The notes under the pieces are model-generated. The model made no database searches. It was not told the origin of the DNA and was given only the letters and a program-made list of their open reading frames with translations. Positions 5,583 to 12,327 of a DNA stretch of 12,327 bases are shown piece by piece. Positions within the stretch are counted from its first letter, which is position 1. Every line of letters starts with the position of its first letter. This stretch comes from an uncultured Clostridia bacterium (lineage in GTDB: Bacteria > Bacillota > Clostridia > Christensenellales > CAG-917): contig CAMGKS010000021.1 in assembly GCA_946056785.1 (NCBI GenBank), positions 1-12,327 of the forward strand, written 5' to 3'. A program made the translations under genes and the position numbers.

Positions 5583-8500
5583 ATGAAATTGATTTTGTCT
5601 AATACCACAAAAGGAGCAATGGAAGGCGTTATCGCCGAGCTTGCTAAAAATTTTGAAGGCGCCGAACACGTGTTGATTGTGCCTGACCGTTTTTCCATGT
5701 CTATGGAAAAAGAACTTCTTTTAAAATTGAAAAAGCAATCGTGTTTTAACGTCGAAGTCGTGACTTTCAATCGTTTGGCATATAAAATTTTAGGCGGCAG
5801 TTACGATAAATGCCTTACGCCCGAAGGGGCGGTTATGCTTTTGCAAAGAGTCATAAAGAAGAATATAAGCGAGCTTAAATATTTTGTCCGTGTAGCGGAA
5901 AAAGTCAGTTTTGCCAGAGAACTTTACGCTTCTCTTACCGAATTTCGTAACAGCGGCGTAACGGACGAATCGCTTAGAAAGGCTGCTTGCGATTTAAACG
6001 GCGGATTAAAAGATAAATTTATCGACTTAGCGTTGTTGCTTGACGAATATGAAAAATCGTTATGCGGCGGAGTCGTCGATTCTACTACACGACTAACCGA
6101 ACTTGCGGAAGTATTAAAAAATCAAACCCTTTTTCAAAGGTTTTATATATGCGGATTTTCGTCGTTTAAAAGTCCTGAGATGAAAGTCGTCGAAATGCTC
6201 GCTAAAAATGCTTCGTCGCTGACTGTCGGCGTGGTGAACGGAATGGGTAATAGAAACAGTCGTATATATCCTTATGCGTTGCAGAAAGAACTTGAAAATA
6301 TAGACGGCGTAAAAGTTGAAAAAGAATGGCACAGCGTTAAACTTAGAATAGAAAAAGAAATTATATCCGACAGACTGTTTTCTTACAGCCGAACCGATAA
6401 ACCTGTTTTTACCGATAATATATCTATTGTTAAGACTCATAATCCTTTTGACGAGGCAAAATGGTTGGCAATCGAAATTTTAAAAATTGTTAAAGGCGGA
6501 AACAGATTTAAAGATATTGCGGTATGCGTCCCATATTTGAACAGCTATGCGGATATTTTGTGCAGCACGTTCAAAAGATTCGGTATACCGTATTTTGCGG
6601 ATAAGCAAAAAATTATAGGGGATACGGTGCTTGCTAAATACGTTCTGAGTTTGTTGCGTATTAAGTCGGACGATTATCTGTTTTCAAGCGTAAACAATTT
6701 TGTAAAAAATCCGTTGTTCGGTTCGGAAGCTTTTGAATTTGAAAACTATTGTCTTAAATATTCCGTAGAATACGTCAAAAAGCCTTTTTCATACGGCGAC
6801 TATGAAAATGCGGAATTAGTGCGTAGAAAAATGGCGGCAAAAGTCGGGGAGATACCGCTCAGGGCAAAATGTTCCGATTTCGTCGAAATCGTTCTTAAAG
6901 AAATAAACGTCGTTTCGGAAAGCGAAAGTTACTTTTATATTAAATCGTCGGGTAAAGAAAACGGCGATACTTTGGAACTCTCCAAGAAAAAAATCGATGA
7001 AGTTTTAAAAGAATTATCTTTTGTTCTCGGCGAGGAAGAAATGACCGTCGACGAATTTGCTCAGACTTTTTCGTCTTCAATCAGTCAGATGAAATTTTCG
7101 CTTATTCCGCTTTATATCGACTCTGTATTTATCGGCGACGTAAACGAAAGTAAAGTTTATGAAACGAAATTTACGTTTGTTTTAGGCGCGACGGAGGGAG
7201 CGTTGCCTGCCTTTTCCGAAGGCGGTATGATGGTAACGCCGCAGATGGAAGATTGGCTTTCTTCAAAAGGAATAAACCTCAATCAATCTGCAAAAGCTGT
7301 TAACCGAAAAAGAATGTTGAACGTCGTCGACTTGCTTTTATCTCCGACGGAAAAACTTTATTTGTCTTGTCCGCAGACGTCGATAGACAGAAGCATTACG
7401 AATCAGGCAGGCGTTTTAAGTGAGCTAAAAACATATTTTGCCATTTCGGAAATCGATTTCGACGCTTTGGAAAACGATATTTACGAAAAGGAAAATATCG
7501 AAGAAATTGCTTTAAGATATATGAGTGCGGACAACTGTTCTTATGAACTTATGGGCAGACTTAACAATGGTAAAAGCGATTTTGAAAGGAAAATAAGAGA
7601 TATCGCATATTCAAAACTTGACGATTCTTACAGAAATAACATTGCTTTGATGAATTCTAAAGTCGACCGTTTGAATTTGCCTGAACCTATTAAGCCTAAA
7701 AGCACAAGCGTGTCAAAGCTGGAAAAATTTTATAAATGTCCGTGTCAATATTATTTTGCATATATGCTCGGATTGAAAAGGCGTGAAGAGATGGAAATTC
7801 TGACGACCGAAACGGGAACTATCATTCATGAAGTCCTTGAAAAGTATTTCGGCATTGAAAATACTTCTTTCAACGTCGACGAATTTATCGAAAAGCAATT
7901 TGCGAGAATTTTGTCAGAGGATAGATTTAAAGCTATGTTAGGCAGTATAGACGGCGTCACGATGATAGAAAGGTTGAAAAGGGAGTGTAAGCGAATAGTC
8001 AAAGATTTGGACGCCATAAATGCCAGAAGCAAGTTTAAACCGGTTTTTGTCGAAGCCTCGTTTTCCGACGACGGAGTTTTTAAACCGTTTATACTTCATA
8101 CCGAATACGGCGACGTCAAACTGATAGGAAAGATAGACAGAGTGGACCATTGGGGCGGATACGTTTTGATTATCGATTATAAATCTTTCAGAAGCGCGGA
8201 TATAGGATTTAAGGATATATATTTCGGAAACAAAATTCAGCTGTATATATATCTTAACGCTATATGTTCGCAAAAAGGATACAGCCCTGCCGGTGCTTTT
8301 TATCTACCGTTGTTCAATGCATATACGACGGATGAAAACCGCTATAAACTGAAAGGGCAAGTACTTTTCGATAAAGACATTATCGAAGCCATAGACAGCT
8401 CGTACGGAAAAAAAGAATCGATTGTCGAAGTTACGGTAAATTCAAAAGGCGAATTGAGAAATAAGGACGATTTGTTTTCGGCAAACGATTTTAAAGTCGT

Positions 8501-8819
8501 TATGGAATACGCAAAAAAAATAGCGGTAAAGGGAGTCGAACTTATTTCGGAAGGTTTTATAAAAGCGACTCCTTGTTCGGACGCTTGTTCCCGTTGCGAC
8601 TATTTTGAAATTTGCAAGGATAGAAACGGGGAAGAAAGGCATTTGCCGCAGGTTAAAATTGACTCGTTTTACGATGATAATTCAGCCGCAGATTACGATG
8701 ATAATTCAGCCGTCGACGAACAAACTTTTACGTCGAGTCTTATAGATGAAAAATCTTCTCTTATAGATGAAAAATCGTCTCTTATAGATGAAAAATCGTC
8801 GGGAAACGTGGCAAAATAA
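5583..8819 (+). CDS. addB: ATP-dependent helicase/nuclease subunit B (AddB)
   Basis: AddB pairs with AddA to process double-strand breaks; its C-terminal RecB-family nuclease cuts one strand and its inactive helicase-like part reads Chi. The nuclease centre is intact: H749 (GTIIHEVLEKYF), D852 (GKIDRVD), D865 and K867 (LIIDYKS), and Q886 (QLYIY). The iron-sulphur cluster cysteines are C1002, C1005 and C1011 (CxxCxxxxxC) plus C719 or C721 (YKCPCQYYF). A helicase-like VLGATEGALP segment sits near 533-542. The N-terminal Walker A of B. subtilis AddB is not visible; SNTTKGAM (6-13) takes its place, as in RexB-like proteins. Length is 1078 residues against 1166 in B. subtilis. Beyond C1011 a 67-residue acidic tail carries two tandem-repeat tracts. 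ATG 5583 is the only good start; it lacks a Shine-Dalgarno site. addA follows after 243 bp. Confidence 0.95.
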   Translation: MKLILSNTTKGAMEGVIAELAKNFEGAEHVLIVPDRFSMSMEKELLLKLKKQSCFNVEVVTFNRLAYKILGGSYDKCLTPEGAVMLLQRVIKKNISELKYFVRVAEKVSFARELYASLTEFRNSGVTDESLRKAACDLNGGLKDKFIDLALLLDEYEKSLCGGVVDSTTRLTELAEVLKNQTLFQRFYICGFSSFKSPEMKVVEMLAKNASSLTVGVVNGMGNRNSRIYPYALQKELENIDGVKVEKEWHSVKLRIEKEIISDRLFSYSRTDKPVFTDNISIVKTHNPFDEAKWLAIEILKIVKGGNRFKDIAVCVPYLNSYADILCSTFKRFGIPYFADKQKIIGDTVLAKYVLSLLRIKSDDYLFSSVNNFVKNPLFGSEAFEFENYCLKYSVEYVKKPFSYGDYENAELVRRKMAAKVGEIPLRAKCSDFVEIVLKEINVVSESESYFYIKSSGKENGDTLELSKKKIDEVLKELSFVLGEEEMTVDEFAQTFSSSISQMKFSLIPLYIDSVFIGDVNESKVYETKFTFVLGATEGALPAFSEGGMMVTPQMEDWLSSKGINLNQSAKAVNRKRMLNVVDLLLSPTEKLYLSCPQTSIDRSITNQAGVLSELKTYFAISEIDFDALENDIYEKENIEEIALRYMSADNCSYELMGRLNNGKSDFERKIRDIAYSKLDDSYRNNIALMNSKVDRLNLPEPIKPKSTSVSKLEKFYKCPCQYYFAYMLGLKRREEMEILTTETGTIIHEVLEKYFGIENTSFNVDEFIEKQFARILSEDRFKAMLGSIDGVTMIERLKRECKRIVKDLDAINARSKFKPVFVEASFSDDGVFKPFILHTEYGDVKLIGKIDRVDHWGGYVLIIDYKSFRSADIGFKDIYFGNKIQLYIYLNAICSQKGYSPAGAFYLPLFNAYTTDENRYKLKGQVLFDKDIIEAIDSSYGKKESIVEVTVNSKGELRNKDDLFSANDFKVVMEYAKKIAVKGVELISEGFIKATPCSDACSRCDYFEICKDRNGEERHLPQVKIDSFYDDNSAADYDDNSAVDEQTFTSSLIDEKSSLIDEKSSLIDEKSSGNVAK
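8670..8717 (+). repeat. Two 24-bp tandem repeats in the addB tail
   Basis: Two adjacent in-frame 24-bp units (8670-8693 and 8694-8717) encode YDDNSAAD and YDDNSAVD (AddB residues 1030-1045). The DNA copies are nearly identical, differing only in the last two codons, so the duplication is recent or kept uniform by slippage. Confidence 0.9.
8736..8798 (+). repeat. Three 21-bp tandem repeats in the addB tail
   Basis: Three in-frame 21-bp units (8736-8756, 8757-8777, 8778-8798) each encode SLIDEKS (AddB residues 1052-1072). They differ by only a few bases (AGT or TCT for the first serine, TCT or TCG for the last). Gain or loss of a unit by strand slippage would keep the reading frame. Confidence 0.93.
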
Positions 8820-9062
8820 TGGAAACGGAATCTGAAAATTAAATTTGAACAGGCAAAACGACAACTCCAAAAACGGCTGACCTGAAATTGCTTGCGTTAA
8901 ATTTGGCAGCGGCAAAAGGGCAGTTTAAAGGGTAAACTATTATGCAATATTTATGGGCTATCCGTTCATAGAGTTGTACGTTTGAAATTTAAGATATAGT
9001 AAGTGCAGGGCAAACTGATATAAACGAAAATAATACTTTCAAAGTTTTATGTTTGGTGATTT
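8820..9062 (+). other. Long addB-addA gap, possibly decayed coding sequence
   Basis: No gene is assured in these 243 bp. The addB stop overlaps an ATG (TAATG, 8817-8821) that opens a 7-codon frame, METESEN. The addB frame itself continues open for about 20 codons after its stop, ending at TGA 8883-8885, with a charged helical-looking stretch (KFEQAKRQLQKRLT). A 29-bp block starting TTAAATTTG at 8839 recurs imperfectly at 8897. A weak promoter-like pair (TTGTAC 8974-8979, 15-bp spacer, TATAGT 8995-9000) could serve addA. No terminator is visible, so addA may also be co-transcribed with addB. Confidence 0.45.
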
Positions 9063-12000
9063 ATGAAAAATACTGTAGATTGGACCGACAATCAGAAAAA
9101 AGCAATTTATACAAAAGGCAACGTTCTTGTGTCCGCCTCGGCAGGTAGCGGTAAAACCGCCGTTTTGGTCGAGAGAATATCCTCTTACATCGAATTGGGC
9201 TTCCCGCTCGATAAGATGCTTGTCATCGTTTACAATAATCAGGCGGCAGAGGAATTGAGACAGCGTATCGGGAAAAAATTGCTTGAAAAAATCGCAACGG
9301 ACGGAGCGGAAAAGTATCAATTAGCTTATGACAATCTGCCGTTTTGTAAAATATCGACACTTCATGCGTTTTGTCTTTCGCAAATCAGAGAAAACTTTGA
9401 TTATTTCGATATAGAGCCGTCTTTCGATATCGCAGGCGAAGACGAGATAATAGCGTTTTACAAAAGAGCGTTCAGAAAAGTCGTTGAGATTTTCTATAAC
9501 GAAAACGACGTTCTTTTTGATGAAATGGTGGATATGTTCGGAGCGAAAAGAAGTGACGACGGTTTGTTTAACGCCGTTTTGAAACTTTATGAAATAAAAG
9601 AAATTATGCCTGAAGGTAATGAGTTTTTGAAATCGCTTTCGTCCGACTTCGAGGATTTTGAAAGAAATAAATATTTCGATGAAATAAAAAAAGACGTTAC
9701 TCGTATTATTTGTTCAAAAGAAAAGGAAATAGACGGTTTAAAGTTTTTGCTTCAACGTGATAAAAACGACAAATTATACAACTATTTCGTGCTTATTAGC
9801 GAGGCGTTGAAAGCGATAAAAAACGCCGATTGCGTAAGCGATACGTCGCTTGCGTTCTCTGCCTTTTTCGGGCTTGAAAAATTTCCTATATCGCCTAAAA
9901 GTTGCGACGCTACCATTTCAAAAGCGGCAAAAGAGTTGCGTGACTCTATAAAAGCGGCTTTAAAGAGATATGAAAAAACCTTTTCAGATTTGTCCACATT
10001 GGAATTTTCCTTTAAGCAGAATAGAAGTATTGTCGAAAAACTTGTGGACGCAACTTTAAAATTCGACGCCGAACTTTTCAAGATAAAGAAAAAGGCAATG
10101 AAAATCACCTTTAACGATTTAGAGCATTATACTTTAAAATTGCTTGAATCACCTCGGGGAGATTCTATCCGTGCCGGCATCGACCTTGTTTACGTCGATG
10201 AATATCAGGATATAAATCGCTTGCAGGAGAGCCTCATACGCAATCTTGCGCCTGTCGACGCTTGCTTTATGGTGGGTGACGTCAAACAATCGATATACGG
10301 TTTCCGCCTTGCCGACCCGAATATTTTTATCGATAAACTTATGCGATATAAAGGCGGAGAGGGAAACGCTATCGAATTGAATTCTAATTTCAGAAGCAAA
10401 AACAAAATTTTGTCGTTTGTCAACGATTTGTTTTCCGTAATTATGACAAAAGAAAATTCCGATTTCGATTATGCCGAAACTTCTAAATTCGTTTTATCCG
10501 ATGAAATCGATGACGAACAGCGTGTGGAAATACACGCATTTAAAAATGCCGATATGGCGGTTCAAAGTTTTTCGGGTTTATACGACGTATCGAAGCATAT
10601 TGAACCTGACGAACAAATTTCGGCAGCATTTATGGAAGGTAAGTTCATAGCGGAAAAAATCAAAGAGTTTATGCGGTCGGGAAAAGCTAAAAATTACGGA
10701 CAGTTTGCAGTGCTTTTTGACAGCCGTACGGAAAGGTCTCAAACGATTTGCGAAGTTCTTGTTTCAGAAGGGATACCTATCGGCGGCAGCGACTTTATCG
10801 AATCTGATTTCAAGCCTGAATGGGAATTGGTTTTGTTGCTTAAAGCGATAGACAATCCGCTTAACGCCATACCGTTTGCAGGCTTTTTGCTGTCTTATTT
10901 CGGCGGTTACACAAAAGACGAGTTGTATCTTTTAGGCAGCGGCGATTTGTACGCCTGCCTTAAGGAAAAGGCAAAAGGCAGTGGCGAGTTTGCTTTAAAA
11001 GCGAGAGCGACGTTGGATAAGATTGAAAGATATCGTATCGAAGCGTCTATGGGAACGGTTTCGGATTTTTTGCATAAGGTGATTTTTGAAACCGGTTATG
11101 CATCCTACGTAAGAGCGAAAGGAGACGTTTTGCCGAATATAGAAAAATTTATACAGGGGCTTTCGGGGAAGGAAGCAAATATCGATATAGCAAGATTTTT
11201 AGAATATTATAACGCCGACGCAAAAGAAAAGTCTGCCGCTCATAAGAGAGATACAAAGGTTTCGGTTATGACTATGCATGCGTCAAAAGGGTTGGAATTC
11301 GATTTTGTATTCGTTGCCAACTGTTCCGAAGCGTTCAAGAAAGTGGATAAGAGATATGATTTGCTGATCGACCAGGACGGATTTATCGGAATTAAAGGTT
11401 TCGACTCCGAAAACAAAAGAAAGTTGCCGTCTTTAAGCATCGAAGGAACTATAAACGTTTTAAATCATAAAGAATTTGCCGAACGCATAAGACTTTTTTA
11501 CGTTGCCACAACACGTGCGAAAGAGTATATGTTTATATCCGGTCGTAACGTTAAACGTGACGAAAATTCCTTTATGGGCATTGTTTTGAAACATTGCCGG
11601 AACGTTGAAATACATAATGCGGAAACGGTTCAGACCAAAGTGCAAATAAATATGCCGTCGTTTGCCCCGCCGGACGTGAAATTGCAAAGAAAACTCGATG
11701 AATCAGTGTATGAATATCCGTATTTATCGGCGACGACTACCGGGGCTAAGCAATCGGTATCTTCGTTGGCTGAGGAGAATACGGACGGCGCTTTGACTCC
11801 GTTTAAAGAAGAGAATATAGAAAAGGGTATTGCGTATCATAAAGTTATGCAGAATATCGATTTCGATTCCGAAAACGTAAAAGACGATATTGACGCTATG
11901 GTTAAAAACGGCTTATTGACTGAACGGGAAGCCGAATACGTTGACGTTTCTGAAATCGCCGCTTGTCTCGACAGCGATTTGATAAAATCGACTGCAGGGA

Positions 12001-12284
12001 AAAAGGTCGAAAGAGAAAAACCGTTTACCATGCTTTTGCCCGCTGGAGAAGATAACGTTTTGGTTCAAGGAATTATCGACCTTATTATTTATGACGACGA
12101 CGGAATCATTCTCGTCGATTACAAAAACTCCGCAAGGAGCGACGAGGCATTGAAAGATACGTATTTTAAACAACTCGATTTGTATAAAAAAGCTATAGAA
12201 AATGCCTTGATAGGCAAAGTTAAAAAATGCGTAATCTACTCTTTTCCGAAAAGAAAAGCCGTTACCGTTTGCAGCGAGCCTTAA
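9063..12284 (+). CDS. addA: ATP-dependent helicase/nuclease subunit A (AddA)
   Basis: AddA is the UvrD-like helicase motor of AddAB and carries the second nuclease. Helicase motifs appear in order: Q motif WTDNQKKAI (7-15), Walker A SASAGSGKT (24-32), Walker B DEYQD (379-383), motif III GDVKQSIYGFR (405-415), NSNFRS (motif IV), motif V TMHASKGLEFD (737-747) and motif VI with the VATTR arginine finger (814-818). The C-terminal nuclease has H926 (AYHKVMQ), D1006 (VQGIIDL), D1019 and K1021 (VDYKNS) and Q1037 (QLDLY), so it should be active. At 1073 residues it is shorter than the 1232 of B. subtilis. The start is supported by GGTGAT at 9055-9060, a ribosome-binding match to the 3' part of the anti-SD, and by the usual distance from start to Walker A. 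It acts with the upstream addB product in RecA-dependent break repair. Confidence 0.97.
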   Translation: MKNTVDWTDNQKKAIYTKGNVLVSASAGSGKTAVLVERISSYIELGFPLDKMLVIVYNNQAAEELRQRIGKKLLEKIATDGAEKYQLAYDNLPFCKISTLHAFCLSQIRENFDYFDIEPSFDIAGEDEIIAFYKRAFRKVVEIFYNENDVLFDEMVDMFGAKRSDDGLFNAVLKLYEIKEIMPEGNEFLKSLSSDFEDFERNKYFDEIKKDVTRIICSKEKEIDGLKFLLQRDKNDKLYNYFVLISEALKAIKNADCVSDTSLAFSAFFGLEKFPISPKSCDATISKAAKELRDSIKAALKRYEKTFSDLSTLEFSFKQNRSIVEKLVDATLKFDAELFKIKKKAMKITFNDLEHYTLKLLESPRGDSIRAGIDLVYVDEYQDINRLQESLIRNLAPVDACFMVGDVKQSIYGFRLADPNIFIDKLMRYKGGEGNAIELNSNFRSKNKILSFVNDLFSVIMTKENSDFDYAETSKFVLSDEIDDEQRVEIHAFKNADMAVQSFSGLYDVSKHIEPDEQISAAFMEGKFIAEKIKEFMRSGKAKNYGQFAVLFDSRTERSQTICEVLVSEGIPIGGSDFIESDFKPEWELVLLLKAIDNPLNAIPFAGFLLSYFGGYTKDELYLLGSGDLYACLKEKAKGSGEFALKARATLDKIERYRIEASMGTVSDFLHKVIFETGYASYVRAKGDVLPNIEKFIQGLSGKEANIDIARFLEYYNADAKEKSAAHKRDTKVSVMTMHASKGLEFDFVFVANCSEAFKKVDKRYDLLIDQDGFIGIKGFDSENKRKLPSLSIEGTINVLNHKEFAERIRLFYVATTRAKEYMFISGRNVKRDENSFMGIVLKHCRNVEIHNAETVQTKVQINMPSFAPPDVKLQRKLDESVYEYPYLSATTTGAKQSVSSLAEENTDGALTPFKEENIEKGIAYHKVMQNIDFDSENVKDDIDAMVKNGLLTEREAEYVDVSEIAACLDSDLIKSTAGKKVEREKPFTMLLPAGEDNVLVQGIIDLIIYDDDGIILVDYKNSARSDEALKDTYFKQLDLYKKAIENALIGKVKKCVIYSFPKRKAVTVCSEP

Positions 12285-12295
12285 AAAATAATTTT

Positions 12296-12327
12296 AAGGT
12301 GTTGATTTTTGATATTAATATGATATA
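12296..12327 (+). other. Possible start region of a further gene
   Basis: After addA a Shine-Dalgarno-like AAGGTG (12296-12301) is followed by a frame that stays open to the window end (TTG 12302, or ATG 12320, spacing 18 bases). The distances do not fit a standard start well and too little sequence remains to name a product. It may instead be plain AT-rich intergenic sequence. Confidence 0.2.

Noticed and set aside
8511..8522. Run of eight A in addB
   Set aside because: Shifted reading continues for many codons before a stop and the site lies before the iron-sulphur cysteines; it looks like ordinary lysine codons.
9039..9320. Minus-strand 93-codon frame over the start of addA, and similar opposite-strand frames across dnaX, addB and addA
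   Set aside because: They overlap well-conserved genes, show no domain features and no ribosome-binding sites; they are shadows of the real coding strand.

Overview
The window looks like ordinary chromosome from an AT-rich, low-GC Gram-positive bacterium, most likely an uncultured member of the Clostridia. The reasons are the AddA/AddB type of recombination nuclease, the dnaX-ybaB-recR gene order, a lipobox lipoprotein, a SPOR-type membrane protein, and Gram-positive style promoters and Shine-Dalgarno sites. No mobile element, CRISPR array, tRNA or rRNA was seen. I did not find an undescribed multi-gene system; the most interesting signals are regulatory or translational.

Layout. Positions 184-1005 (+) encode a single-pass membrane protein with a SPOR-like domain. 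Positions 1151-3722 (+) hold the replication/repair cluster dnaX (clamp-loader subunit), ybaB (nucleoid-associated protein) and recR (recombination mediator), with ybaB and recR overlapping by one base. Positions 3723-4386 are non-coding and carry two near-identical rho-independent terminators for the recR side, a third terminator facing the other way, and degraded direct repeats. Positions 4387-5268 (-) encode an unrecognised lipoprotein. Positions 5269-5582 are a divergent promoter region. Positions 5583-8819 and 9063-12284 (+) encode AddB and AddA, separated by an unusual 243-bp gap. The last bases may contain the start region of another gene.

How the genes work together. Six of the seven genes are housekeeping, and five of those serve DNA replication and repair. 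AddAB resects double-strand breaks to load RecA, RecR (with RecO and probably RecF) loads RecA on gaps, DnaX holds the clamp loader together, and YbaB coats DNA. The lipoprotein and the SPOR protein belong to the cell envelope and have no evident link to them.

Points deserving a second look. dnaX has a run of nine A exactly at the domain III/IV boundary, with stop codons in both other frames within ten bases; this would give a short gamma-like product if the polymerase or ribosome slips. The best promoters of dnaX and addB place the transcription start on or next to the ATG, and neither gene has a Shine-Dalgarno site, which suggests leaderless mRNAs. AddB lacks an N-terminal Walker A motif and ends in two tandem-repeat peptide tracts.
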